Of a stretch of 64,000 nucleotides of DNA, positions 44,231-56,800 are shown one piece after another (position 1 is the first letter of the stretch; each line of letters starts with the position of its first letter). The stretch comes from Arbacia lixula (Eukaryota > Echinodermata > Echinoidea > Arbacioida > Arbaciidae), in the NCBI GenBank assembly GCA_963669155.1, contig OZ022583.1, positions 14,335,105 to 14,399,104 of the forward strand, in the 5' to 3' direction. A program made the translations under genes and the position numbers. Below the pieces are notes generated by a model. That model saw nothing but the letters and a program-made list of their open reading frames with translations, searched no databases and was not told the DNA's origin.

Positions 44231-46680
44231 GGTTTTGCAGGAAGAGTTGGGGGCTTACGATTAATATCACCTCAGATTTTAGATAAATTAGAGACTAAAG
44301 CAAACAATCATGCATCGCACATTCATCAGAAACACAATAACATGAAACATACGTACCTCAGTTCTGCCATTATTCATTCTAACTCAAAACTGAGCTAAGA
44401 ATGTTACAGGAAATTCAATCAAAACAATCCTCCATACGCTTCAGCGAGATTCTGTTTGTGTGTGTTTTGAGTAGACGTAATAAGGTGTGTGCAGTCGGTG
44501 TGTATCCACTATTCAGTGTGTGTATCATAGAAATGTATATGGTGTCCTCGAAACGCTCGAAAGGGCTATATTAAAAGTCCAAAAAACACATTTTACATTC
44601 TTGGAAGCAGCGAGGTGGTATATCAGAGAGGACCAGGGAGTGTTCATCAATGTATGTACCGCATTAAGTAATATGGACTACTCAGCAAAATGACCTTAGA
44701 AATAAACAACCATAGATAGGGCAGTACAATCGAGTTCGCAAAGCTGATAACTAGTAAACTATATGACTTTATAACCATTCAAAATAAGTGGAGGTTGGAA
44801 TAGCCTGCAGATATAATGTATCCTAGCCAATGCTGTACATTTTAGGAGTGTCAAATTATATAATTATTTCCTTATTTTATTTCTAATGAAAGCTCATTAT
44901 CATGATTGTGGGAGACAGGGGTACATACTGTGTACACATGTACTCCAATCATGCAAAATTGAACACACCCGCCGTAATGCCCTTTTTTGGCGCCCTCTGC
45001 AACTGATATAATCTTAAGACAAAAAAAGTAAGCCCCCCCCTTTTCAAAATAACAAAACTTTTAAAGAAAACGATTTTTAGCAAAATAATTTGGCAGGAGT
45101 GGTCCTACACTCATTGACTAACTTCGGTGTGAACATACTCGGACTGATCCGTTTAGTCATGAATGAGTGAGCACATATCAATGGCAAAAATGTCACTTTT
45201 CATAATTTACAGGGGTCATTTTGGAGAAATTGTGATACAGGATTTGGACCAATTCTGTTTTTGGTGGATAATCAAGTGCTATTTATGATAATCATCAATT
45301 GTTTGACCCCCTTCCACATCCCTTACACTTTAAATATTTTTGGGGTTGAATGAGCTCAATTCAAACATTTTCAGCATTCCTAATTTTTAAAATGGTCCAT
45401 GAAGTTTATTCATTAAGTCAAATTGATTTTTTTTTCAGTCAAATGTATCTTCACAAATGTCTTTAAAAAGATTATAACAATGCCATTGTTGAGTGCTCAC
45501 ACTACATAAGCAAAGCCAACAATACTATTATTTACTATTTAAAATGACTCCTGTAACTTTTGAAAAGTGACACTTTATCTTTAATGCAAGCTTATTCATG
45601 CATGACTTGACGGATCAATCACATTTTCACACAGAAGTTAGTCAATTATTTTGCTTAAACTTGTTTTGTTAAAAAGTTATGGTATTTTGAAAAAGGGGGT
45701 ACTTTCTTTTTTTGTTGTTGTGTTTATACTGGGTGCTGCTGGGTCTACATCATTGTTGCTAGCTAGCGAGCTCTAAATAACAATTTTAGTTTCCAGGTAT
45801 TCGAAAATATAAGGCCCCTATCCATCTCGAGTGAGTGCACGTAAAACATCGTCATTGAACTATGAAAGAGATACTTCAATTTTCAAATATAAGTGGGGAC
45901 CAAACTTGCATCAGTGGCACTGAGTACTAGTACTGTCTTTGATCGAGTTGCAGTTTTCTGTCTTGAAACGGGTGGGACTTTTATTATGGCGAGATGAACA
46001 CTATTATGATTGCTTTTCAGAGAAGGCTCTTGCCTCCATGGTGCAAATTTCATGCCTATTTTTTTTGTAAGTATGTGAACTTTGGATGGGCGGTTACTTT
46101 TCCATTTGGAGTTGGGGCATTTTTGTTTATGACGTCAACTTTTAATCTCGAGATAAGGGACACCGTAAAGGTAAAAGTAGGTATTTGTATATTAAAGAGA
46201 CAGTGTTTCATCTAAAAAAGTGCACAGTGTTATTATTAGACCTGCGTGGGGTCACTTTCTACTTAGAGATGTGCACTTATATCCCTGGAGAGGCAAAATT
46301 CTTGTTAAGGTCACGTTTTCATCTTGACTAGCCCACTCATCCACAAAAGAACGTATTAGATCGTGCACACTTTATTATATGGCTGCATATCTATTTTAAT
46401 TTGATTTATTTTTAATTCAAATTCATCAAAATAATGATGTTCAGACCTTAATAAACATTTTGGGACAGTTTTATTTTATGATGAAGTGGACTGAAGGACA
46501 TTATGGTGAAGAAGGTTAACACCATGCAGCTTTCATTTGTATTTGAAAAAAAAAATGAACTATCAGATCGAGAAGCAGACTAATAAAGCATTTTCATGCA
46601 TCGATTTCCAAAAGTGTTTTTGAAAAAAAGAATGAGCCGAATGGATATTGATGTTACAAGAAAGAATATTATTAGAAGTT
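44230..46680. other. Intergenic, no gene recognised outside the 45-kb foldback
   Basis: The longest frames (for example 45994-46215 plus) show no domain-like pattern. Confidence 0.4.
45015..45720. mobile_element. Foldback-type element with about 200-bp diverged arms
   Basis: CCCCCTTTTCAAAATAACAA at the left is mirrored by TTTTGAAAAAGGGGG at the right. TGACTAACTTC...GATCCGT.AGTCATG and AGTGTCAC-type segments pair within the arms. Identity is lower than in the other palindromes. Confidence 0.5.
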
Positions 46681-46687
46681 TGTGTAT

Positions 46688-46792
<105 letters not shown>

Positions 46793-47108
46793 TGTGGATT
46801 TTTTTTTTTGGGTGGGGGGGGGGGGAGAATAAGGAAAGGACAATGAGATAATTTTTTGAGTGGAAATTATTTTTTCCTGGAAAGGTGATTTACATGATTG
46901 TACCCATCTTCATCACGTTTGGCTTTCTAACAAAATACAAGATGCATTTTTGTCAATCATATTACACAAACTATCCAAAATTATTTATTCTTGTTCATTC
47001 ACTTTTATTGATTCACGGAATATGAGAATTTAAAGGCTGCAAAGGGGACACATGTACATTTATAAACATTATTTTACGGTTGTACAGTGATGCGTTTACA
47101 TAATTTTA

Positions 47109-47154
47109 TGCGCGCGCGCGTGTATGTGTGTGTGTGTGTGTGGGGGGGGGGGGG
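47109..47154. repeat. CG, TG and G tracts
   Basis: GCGCGCGCG, then a TG array and a G run of about 14. Confidence 0.8.
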
Positions 47155-47589
47155 TAGGGTGAGATCAAAGGGAGAACATTATTGATCGTCCCACCCTCTA
47201 AGTCATCCTGATTAAAGGAAAAGAGTCTCTCAATGTAAATTGAATCAGAGCTGCAGTAAGAAATTATTCCTACCTGTACAAACCACTGTCATGGTAATTG
47301 AGAAGCATACTTGATCAATATTTATCAATCGTGACGTGAAGAGAAATTCTGCCATCACCGGCGCCACTGCGGCCCGCGGTGGCCGAGGTTAATGGACGGT
47401 ATAATTCGTGGCGTCCGTAGGACTACTGCGAGGAGAGGTTACTCTGCATCGAGTACACAAACACAGCGCAAAAAAAAAACAACCAAGGTACGCTGTAACA
47501 CCTTATTTTCGAAGAAAGAAAGTAACGGGCAAAGACAGAGTACAAATTGAATAACACAACACCGATCAAGAAAGACACACAAGAAAGCC

Positions 47590-47775
47590 TTAAAGAGCAA
47601 AGGCAAAAGGAGGAGAAAGAAGGAGAACAAGCAGAAGCAGAAGAAAGAGAGAGCGAGGAAGAAAGAGAGCGAAAGAGAGAGAGAGAGAGAGAGAGGGGTG
47701 GGGGAGAAGACGGGTGGGGGGGTGAAAAAGAGAGAGGGAGGGTGGAGTTGGGGAGAGGGGGGGGGGTAGGGGCTT
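47590..47775. repeat. Purine-rich GA/GGGG region
   Basis: GA-rich sequence with runs of G. The Glu/Arg-rich plus-strand frame here is a repeat artefact. Confidence 0.7.
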
Positions 47776-48485
47776 TGGGGAACGAGGGCGAATATCAAGA
47801 AAGGTGAAACAGAAGATGACATGAAACGGAAAATCTAATTTTTATGATTATAATCCGGCATATCAAAATCTTGCGACGCCTACCATGGAAAGAGGCACAA
47901 CGATTAAAAACGCGCGACGGCCACAAAATTCAGAACATACGCGCAATCGTTGGGTTTGCAGATTTTCGATTAGAATTATAGTCTTTTCATTAGCAATCAA
48001 TGTAAAACGTGTTAACATAATTATTTCGTATTTCCCCCTTTTTGATTGCAACGTATTCTTGAAGGCTCGGCCAGAAATACTGGTCGGCGCCAATAGAGCT
48101 TCCGGTTTACATGGTTAAAGTCTTTATAGTACAACTCCGCTTGATTTTCCATCTTAACGCATTATCATTGCTCAAGCTCGGACCTGCAAATCGACATATC
48201 ATATGATAAACTAAAAGTGCCTTGCCTTCTAATCGCGGCTCCGATTTCATCCAAAAACCACATCCCTGAATTAAAATGCAGACCCACGCCGAATCAAGAC
48301 GTCAATCCAATAATATGACGTGTGCTAAGTAGTAGCTAGAGCGGGATAAAGGGAGTGGTTATACTTGACAGTAGGCCGACACAGAGATGTGCGGAAGTGA
48401 TTATAGGTCATTGTTTGGGGCCAGTTTCACCATGGTAAATCAATGCTAGTACTTAGAAATGGATATTATCACGTAATGGCGACCG

Positions 48486-48487
<2 letters not shown>

Positions 48488-48547
<60 letters not shown>

Positions 48548-48650
48548 GGGGAGGAGGTGGGGTGGGGAGCAGAGACAGAGAGGAAAAAGGGGGAGAGACA
48601 GAGACAGAGAGAGGGAGAGAGAGAGCAAGATAAACAGAGAGACTGAGACT

Positions 48651-48695
<45 letters not shown>
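48488..48695. repeat. Two GA microsatellites with GGTGGGG spacer
   Basis: There are about 23 GA pairs at 48490-48535 and about 20 at 48655-48692. A purine-rich spacer joins them. Confidence 0.9.
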
Positions 48696-48699
<4 letters not shown>

Positions 48700-48801
48700 A
48701 GAAATGTACATTTTATATAGAGAGCGGATGAATTATGAATCGATGAAGGGTATAGTTAGAGGTTCTCATCAAATCACTAATCAAATCACTGGCAATGGAT
48801 T

Positions 48802-49328
48802 ACTTAAAGACAGCCAGTCCCTTTTTCAGATCACCACAAAACCATCAAAACATTGGCAAAACATATAGAGAAGTGTTAGCAAGCTCTATATTCACAATTT
48901 GAAACTGATACGTAGTGTAAAATTCAAATAATGCACGTAAACAACGTCTGATTAATAGTCTTTACCTCAGGCTCTTAGCAGTTTGTGATGAAATATCTGC
49001 TTTATTGATTAATCTGGTTATTAAATTATGAAACGAATTATGAAAAAAAGTTGTTCTGTGGAAGGAATCATCTCCAAAGTTTGGTAGTTACTCATAAAAT
49101 TAGGATTTCACACACGCAGAATAACCACATAGATACTGTAACAAAGACTAACACTTTTTTCGTAGTACGAAAAAAGTCGGTTTGCAATTTAACGGCTGAA
49201 ATTTTTTACATATACAGAAAGCTTCAACATGCTATATTCTTAGAAATGGTCTTGAATCACACTTTCTTCAATTTACGATCGTGATAGACGATTTCAAATT
49301 TTAAGCTTGCAAAAGGGACGGACAGTCT
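48802..49328 (-). repeat. Interspersed repeat, inverted copy of 13.56-14.08 kb
   Basis: It is the reverse complement of 13564-14080, for example GCAAGCTCTATATTCACAAT and GTAGTACGAAAAAAGTCGG. It runs on at both ends as far as the first copy does. Confidence 0.75.
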
Positions 49329-49329
49329 G

Positions 49330-51900
49330 TAAATGAATAGGTGTATTGTTCAAAACACAGGGTAAAGTTTTGATTCAATGTCGAACAGAAGTGCAATTGT
49401 TTAGAAATAAGCACACAATCTAAACACAATAAGATATGCAGTAGAAAGAAAAACCTTTACACTGGTTAACCACACACTCCCTCTCTGCCACCAGTCACAC
49501 CCCCCCCCCCTCTCCCCCTCCTTCCCTCCCATCCACTCAACCTACACCCATACATATCAGGACGTTGTTTATTTGTTTTATTGTTAATTATGTCCATATT
49601 CATGCACGTATACATACTGTTAACATCGCATTGTTTATATTACATGTTAACAGTATTTATACGTCCATATTCATGCACGTATAAATACTGTTAACATGTA
49701 ATATAAACAATGCGATGTTTGATGATGTATGATTAAAAGGGTGGATGTCTTCGCATATTACATGCGTGTGTAATGTGCAATATCAATCAATATTTTGTGA
49801 GAATACCAATTATGATACCCACTACAATTATAATATCGTTTTAGATTTCCGTCTGTGGACTGCTCTTCCTCAACGTGCTTATTGAAGTTTAATGATTTTA
49901 ATTCATTTCATAAATCTGGCTATTTTACCAATGTTTACAATATAAGTATCAACGATGTTGAGTTGTACAAGATAAAATATTTTAGCGCTGATTTAAGATT
50001 GATTCCCTTCTCGTGAAACCGGGTACTTCACAAGCATGACAAGCGCACGCGTGATAATGATAATGCAAGGCATACCATTAAATCGTGCTTCTTCCAACGT
50101 CATTATGCACGTTTATGGTCTAACACTAAAAATGATAAATGTTTCAACACACCTACCAAGGAAATGCCAAAAGATGAATCTTTTTGATATTGACATTGAT
50201 GCGCTTTAAGAGTGCGCAAATTGATCGTCATTGATATAGAAACACTAATTTTATCGACAACATAAATAACACGTAGATCCTCTGACGAGAAATGCATTCT
50301 CAAAAATTGGGACCAAAACATATCAATAACATACAAAACCAAGTAGAATTTTACTCATATTCCATATAATATGGAGAAGACGCTTACCCATGTTTCACGC
50401 CAATTAACCACAATAACGTTTGAAACGTCGGCTTATATTATTGATATTTTGTTTATTTTGGATATTCATAGGTGAATCGAGTCCTAAACACGCTAAAATC
50501 TAAATATAATTTCGGCAAGTTTGGAACAGGCTCAGTTTGCTTATTAGGCTACTGTTTTGTGATCATCGTAAATTATCATGAATTGACCCATTTAAACCAT
50601 GTTTACAGCTAGCTAGCTGCCTTCACAATACGCACCACCAACATGACCAAAAAGTCTTTATGCAAATACCTAAGATCTATAATACATGCTGTCATTATCT
50701 ATTATAGAGCATCATATGAGAGCTACGTGGCAAGGAAAACAAGAACGATGTGGCCATTTTGCATATATTATAGATTTTTAATTATTGTAACTTACCATCA
50801 ATTGTAACTACCATGGCAACAGGTGCAATATTGAAGGCTCATTGGTCGTTGCCATGACTGTAACCATTTACGGTAAGTTCCAATAATTGAAAACCTGTAT
50901 GCAACATGGCCCAGAATGTTGTTACTTTTGCTGACATTTTGTTTGACAAAAACATTTCGATGGGTACTTTGCATAAATACTAACAACGACTTCATTCTCA
51001 GATATTTTAGATATATGTGCATTATTGGGTCTCCTATCTATAGTTAATAAAAGGAAAGCCATTAATGCCCAAACTACTTATAACCAACAAAGTAAATTCC
51101 GGACTGACGTACACCAGCAACGCCTTCTTTGGGACTCCACAACAAAAAATAGTAGGCAATGTATTATTTTGGAAAATATTGCTGTTACGATTTCGCTATC
51201 GAAAAGTAAACTGATGCTTAAAGACTGTGTTATGCGCAATAATTCTGTAATAATTCACATTTCATTGTTCCTGTATTTGTTTTTCAAGAGGGACAAAGAT
51301 TAAAGTGAATACGTGATAAACAGCCAAGACACGTTTAAAAGCTTTTATCTTTAGTAGATGTGAAGCGTTATATGAACAGAGAGATCGCAAATTGCTATTT
51401 GAGTGCACCCTGCTGTATAGCGGCATCACGTTTCCCAAAAGACATCATTCTTGCCCCCAAATTACTTTTATGGGCGTTATAACTGTTTTGGTCTTTAAAA
51501 ACGGCGCTCATAAAGCAGGGGAAAAGTCCAAAGTGTGGGAAACAGTGGCAATTAATATTTTACCTAGAAAAAATGAGGGAAACTGCTATCCACTTGGCCG
51601 AGTACATAAGATGACCTTCATTGATTGTTGCAGCAGGGAGAAGAGATGCTAAGTACCCGGGCGGGCGTGAGAACGAGTTAGATCGCTTTCGTGACAGCAG
51701 ACGATTCTGCAAAATAAAAAAAAGTGATGTCAGGGCAACGTTCCCCCTTGGACTTAAGTTTGCTGGTACACACCCGCCACTTGATCCGTACTGGCCTTGC
51801 GACAGTACGCGCCTATCAGTGTATAGTCCAAGGTTGCGCCAATTCGGTGTCTCTTACTAGTCTCGTGTATGACTACACAGTGTGAATCGCCCCGGATTGC
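49330..51900. other. Intergenic, no gene recognised outside the hairpin
   Basis: A weaker inverted pair occurs at about 50775-50905 (AATTATTGTAACTTACC...GGTAAGTTCCAATAATT). The open frames at 51025-51303, 51392-51652 and 51621-51860 lack recognisable features. Confidence 0.4.
49624..49717. repeat. Perfect inverted repeat, 40-bp arms, 14-base loop
   Basis: The left arm 49624-49663 starts CATCGCATTGTTTATATTAC. The right arm 49678-49717 is its exact reverse complement, ending AAACAATGCGATG. The loop is TCCATATTCATGCA. A second TCCATATTCATGCACGTATA precedes the hairpin at about 49591. Confidence 0.9.
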
Positions 51901-52097
51901 ACTGGCGATGTAGGAAGCAGGAAAGTGCGCACTCTTCTGTGAGTGATGACAACACTTGCGTCTAGGTTCAGCCTCACTGCCTCTCCACTCCCTCTAGACT
52001 GTACATTAACTTATATCGAACTCGTGCATATTAAAGACCGCTTGACCATCATCCAATCTTCAAACTCGTCTGCAACATTCCCCCCGTCGTTGTGGGC

Positions 52098-52224
52098 ATG
52101 GCGTTCCGGGCCGTTGCCGCAACTGAGATGGGGCCGATACTCATCTGGACGATTGTTGGGGTGATTTTTCTGGCTGGGTCTGAGGCACGGATGGAGATTG
52201 CACCCCGAAGCTCCATAAATGGAG
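52098..52224 (+). CDS. Candidate first exon of a secreted or membrane protein (signal peptide)
   Basis: ATG at 52098 opens MAFRAVAATEMGPILIWTIV, then GVIFLAGSEA, RMEIAPRSSING and a donor GAG|GTAAGC at 52224/52225. The hydrophobic core GPILIWTIVGVIFLA with small residues before a GSEA cleavage-like site is a classic signal peptide; the second Met (52128) would give a more standard n-region. Sequence just upstream is less AT-rich than its surroundings, as expected near a promoter. No following exon was recognised to the end of the window, so the intron would exceed 11.7 kb. It could be a chance frame. Confidence 0.45.
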
Positions 52225-52723
52225 GTAAGCAAATAGGAATGCATGATCTCATTACAGCTACTTAAACAATCATTTGATCCATGCCCATGGCGCAATATTA
52301 GTGTACACACAAATCAATAAAACGCCCTGCATTTCCTATGGTTTAGTGTAGGGCGTATAGGAAAACATTTAGTAGGCATATGTGCTTGATGTCTTCTTCT
52401 CATTTGCGGATGATACTGAACGATGTATAATCACTGAATTTGCAAATTGTTGCAAGCTTTTTGGGTCAAGAGAAAGGAGTGATTTTAATCAATCGAGTGT
52501 TTGTGGTTGTTCCAGGAATCAATTATATTTTCTCACTATTCACTTAGTCTGTTTGAAAGAGTAAATACCTTCGGGTAAGCGAGTAATGTAGGATGATATT
52601 TAAAGTGTTTTATTGATGTGGGTATCTAAAAGCTTTTAAGCTCGTTTATCGTTGATTGAGTCCTTGACCTTTTTAGGCGCCTCTACCACTTGTTTGAACC
52701 TCGTCCGTGTGGTTACAAATAGC

Positions 52724-53584
52724 TTTAACCCTATCTAGCCCGGGGGGGGGGGGGGGGCAAAAACAGCCCCCCCCTCGACATTTTTCGCAATAAATTTGTA
52801 ACACGAAAAGATCGCGCCGCGACGTTTCATGGCTTTTTTCATTCAAGTCTCACGCAACTTTTAAGACCAAATTTGCGACGCGGGGGTACACGTTTCCGAA
52901 GTTACGTAACATTTTGTATGTGCACGTCAGACCAAAAATTGCTCAAAAACGTGATTTCATGTACAAATCCAATGCAAATTCTGTATCTAGCCAAAATTCA
53001 TAAATGTAAAATTGCTCAAAAACGTGATTTCATGTACAAATCCAATGCAAATTCTGTATCTAGCCAAAATTCATAAATGTATCATTACTTTTAATTTGAT
53101 GAAAAACAATAGATTTCATGTTATTTATGACTGAAATAGTGTTGCCAACGATTTCCATCGAAAAAACAATGAAAAACATAAAGTCGAAAAAACAAAGAAA
53201 TACATAAGAAATTGAAAAAACAATAAAATACATAAGAAAAACTTTGATATTGCCATTTTATTAAATCCAAATTTGATAATAATCCTACGAAGAGTGTCTG
53301 GACTGATATCTAGCAGTTTGGGGGCTATATTTAAAGATTTACAACCAAATTTTGATTTTTATGCATTTAATTAGCATAATTAATTAATTAAAAATAAATT
53401 TGAATAATTTTGGTACAATTGACAATTGAATTGTGGAGATTACGTCATCGGTGACGTACGTGCCAATTTTCGTCGCAATCGCGCGATCAACGGCCGAGAT
53501 CTTAGGGGGGGGGGGGGGCTGTTTTTGCCCCCCCCCCCCCCGGGCTATGCGATTTCAAAATAGCCCGGGCTATATAGGGTTAAA
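52724..53584. mobile_element. Element with TTTAACCCTAT ends and G/C tracts just inside
   Basis: The left CTTTAACCCTATCTAGCCCG plus a G run and GCAAAAACAGCC mirrors the right GGCTGTTTTTGCC plus a C run, CGGGCTAT and AGGGTTAAAAG. The right side has an extra AGCCCGGGCTATAT step. No open frame looks like a transposase. An exact-looking 73-bp tandem duplication lies inside. Confidence 0.65.
52938..53083. repeat. Tandem duplication, 2 x 73 bp
   Basis: Both units begin ATTGCTCAAAAACGTGATTT and end CAAAATTCATAAATGTA. They appear almost identical, so the duplication is recent or is an assembly effect. Confidence 0.85.
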
Positions 53585-53589
53585 AGCCA

Positions 53590-56500
53590 TAACGGAGGGA
53601 CATGTTCTTACACGCGCACACACTACGTGAAATGTAACTAAAGTATTTAATGTGTGTTTATTCATTTACGGGGTAATGTTATTAGGATAATTCAGATTTC
53701 AAGCATATGGTAATGCCTCCTTTCTGCAAACAAACGTGTGGTGTTTTTTTTTTTTATTAATTTACAAGGAGGTGAAAATATACTCTATTTACATCGATGC
53801 TTCTGGCTGTATAGCCTTTCAATGTATTATCATATTGAAAAAAGTACAGTATAAGTTTATTGGATATCATCAGATAGCATGACCGTGTTTCTCATGAGGG
53901 AATCGTTTTGCAGGTGTTAACACTACCAAACCCACCTCTCCAAACAATGCTTCCCTCATCGGACATGAATATCTAATGGTACCGTGTCGGAGACTGTATC
54001 ATATTATTTCCATATCTTGAAAGAAATGTTTAAAAAATGCATATTCGTCTGTATTCTGATCGAAACTAAAAGTAGTACAGTGAGCAGTGCTCATTCAAGC
54101 AAGAATTGTTTTTGGAAGTTTTGGTGTCAGATGAAAGTTGAGACCATAAGCTATCTATACATGTAAATCATTCTCCCAAGAATCAACTATTTTTTTTATT
54201 GGCAGCCATTTCAAAAGTGCATAGTTTTTTTTGTTTTTTTTTTATATATTTATACCACTCCCTCTTCAACCCCCTCCCCCCCCCCCGCTTACCTGCCTGT
54301 CATCGGATTCACCCACTTCCCTCGTTATCTACCTGACTGTTCCCTTTTTAATTGCTTTCTTATTGACAAATATCACTGCGTGAACTTATTTTGAATATTG
54401 AACACCGTTTAAACAACGTTAAACACATATTCTTCTCTTGTTCGTCTAAAGAAGACAAATATAGGTTTTCATTTTACAGTGCATTTAAAGACAAAAAAAG
54501 ATTACAGGACAATGCCGTTGTGGTTTCTCCCGACCAGCTACTTGTTTAATGTACTTATACAAGATAAATGTGTCCTCATGAATACGAGAGTGACCTTCAT
54601 TTACAACCATTGTGTGTGTGATAGTTAACGTCCCTGCAGTAATCATCACTGAGGGAAAATGTAAACAAACTTGAACATGAATTGGAAAAAGTGCATTAAC
54701 AATTATGTTAGCTGTCAACATTGATAGATCATATGTTCTATACCAAGTTATGATATCTAGTGAAAATATCTATCTAGGTTTACAGCGCGTGGTATGTTTA
54801 TCAGTAGAACAACAGACGTGCTGAGAGTGCAATATTTTGTTTATATTGACCGCCCACGTGACTTTTGCATGTTTCTCCCTAACCGGGACTACACGGATAG
54901 GGTGACCACTTAAGGGTGTAACATAATATTAGTGGAGTCGTCAATACTGAGTGTTTGCACTACTTTCATGGCCTTGTGTATTCACTAGCTATGCTATCAT
55001 TATAAAGATCTGAAAAGAAAAATCACCCACAATAAACATTTTCTCTTCGACCTAATCTATCAGTGTCGTAAAGGTTACTGTTCATCAATTTCGCAAACCT
55101 TGTAACACTCTCATGTATAACGCTTTGCTCTGTTTTTACTGTTGACCATGCTATATTGATTACATCATTCTCCGCAGAAACGGCGGAAAAGGAGCAATAT
55201 GGTGCAAAAACACTTTCATTCTACGAAATTTCGACTAATGTATGATTTTTTTATGACAAACTTCCATGTATTGCGGTTGAGGTATTCACAAACACAGGCC
55301 GTTATGGGAATTTAAATGTTTCCCTAAAAGATGTCAACATAGTCAAGTTCACTATGTCTATATTAATGATTTCGTTCAAATTTTTGGGTTATTTTTGATC
55401 TATACATTTTTGGAAAGAGAAATGTATAATGTTAATCTAAAAATCCATGTTGCCAATTTTTGTAAGCCAGCATGGAGACCATTCTGGCATTTCAAAATGG
55501 CCGCCGTAATTACATTTTTTGCCTGTATTTCCCTATTTGAGCCACCTAATTTATGATATTTTGAGTCTAAACCCACATTTTCAGGACCGAGGCATTAAAT
55601 GGCAGTACATAGAAATTTAAAGTAAGACGTCATAATTTAATTTTCAAAATGGCCGCCCTAAATATAATTCTTTTACGTGTTAAATAGCATGTATGTGTAT
55701 ATGGACAATTCTTTAATTAGTGAACAAATTTCAAAGTTTCAAATGTCTCGATATAATATATCGATGCTATCCAGGATAAGTCAAGTCAATGCTGAATTTG
55801 TATTTTTTTTTAATACAATACGTATGACAATTTAAGTAGACAAAAAGGTTATTAGGGATAGACAACATCTAGAATTGGTATGCGAGTGGCATTCCGTGAT
55901 TCATACAAAATCGGGAAATTGTAATGTTTTATGACCGATTACTCTACATGACTACTGAGGCATATGATCTCTGTAATTGAACAAAATGTTGACCCTAGAT
56001 CCCGTGATTCCTTTTTATTTCATCCATTGTATCATGCAATGATTTGTAAATATAAATTTCCATTCCTCCTTACTATTTGACGAGGAACCTATTAAGTTGT
56101 GGGATGCTAAAAACAAAAGTTTTACACTATGTATGGGGAATAAGATAATTCAAAACGAACAATACTATATGAAAACACGTTAATCTGTTATAATTATCTC
56201 TCTCTCGAAATCTATCCCCACCCCCTCTCTCCCCGCACACTCTCCCCCTCTTTTCTATTTCTCTCCCCCTCTCTGCCTACACGGACACACGCATACACAC
56301 ACAAACACACACACACACACACACACAAACTCCTAAACACACACTTCTACAATTTCCGTCCACATTCCTAGTTTCGTAGGACTCTTGACTGATTATTCAA
56401 AATGAAGGTGGTCAAGAAATATTTTGAAGTAGTGTGGGCAGAACATAACGTAGGAGTTGACATGTGTGATGCAAAATGGCCATTATTGTTTTCTGAATTA

Positions 56501-56800
56501 ATTATCTGATACACACACAATTATGGCTCAAAATTTGTCCAAAAGTGACAATCTCATTGAATATTCACATGATTACTTTGAGAAAAAATAGTTGATGAAA
56601 TGTCAAAAAACCTGCTTCTTAAAATAACATCCCTTGACCTAATGATGTGCTAATATCAATTTGATTCAAGTTGTAACTTATTTGTGTTTTTTTTTCTTCA
56701 AAAATGACTTTTTAGCACCTATTTTAACAATGGTGTTCTCCTAGCTTCCTTTCCCTCCCTCCCTTTCCTTCCTTTTAATAATCCATTTTCTAAATGTATT
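53590..56800. other. Intergenic or intron DNA, no gene recognised
   Basis: AT-rich DNA without coding features. C-rich and CT-rich tracts lie at 54255-54290 and 56205-56280, and a CA microsatellite at 56298-56330. If the 52.1-kb exon is real, this is its first intron. Confidence 0.4.
56298..56330. repeat. CA microsatellite
   Basis: About 14 CA pairs with one AAA interruption. Confidence 0.85.

Noticed and set aside
44075..44398. Ala/Gly/Met-rich plus-strand frame in the CG-rich stretch
   Set aside because: Low-complexity composition, with no domain and no splice support. It is better explained as CG-rich promoter-like or repeat DNA.
48446..48711. Ser/Leu and Glu/Arg-repeat frames
   Set aside because: They are produced by GA microsatellites on either strand.
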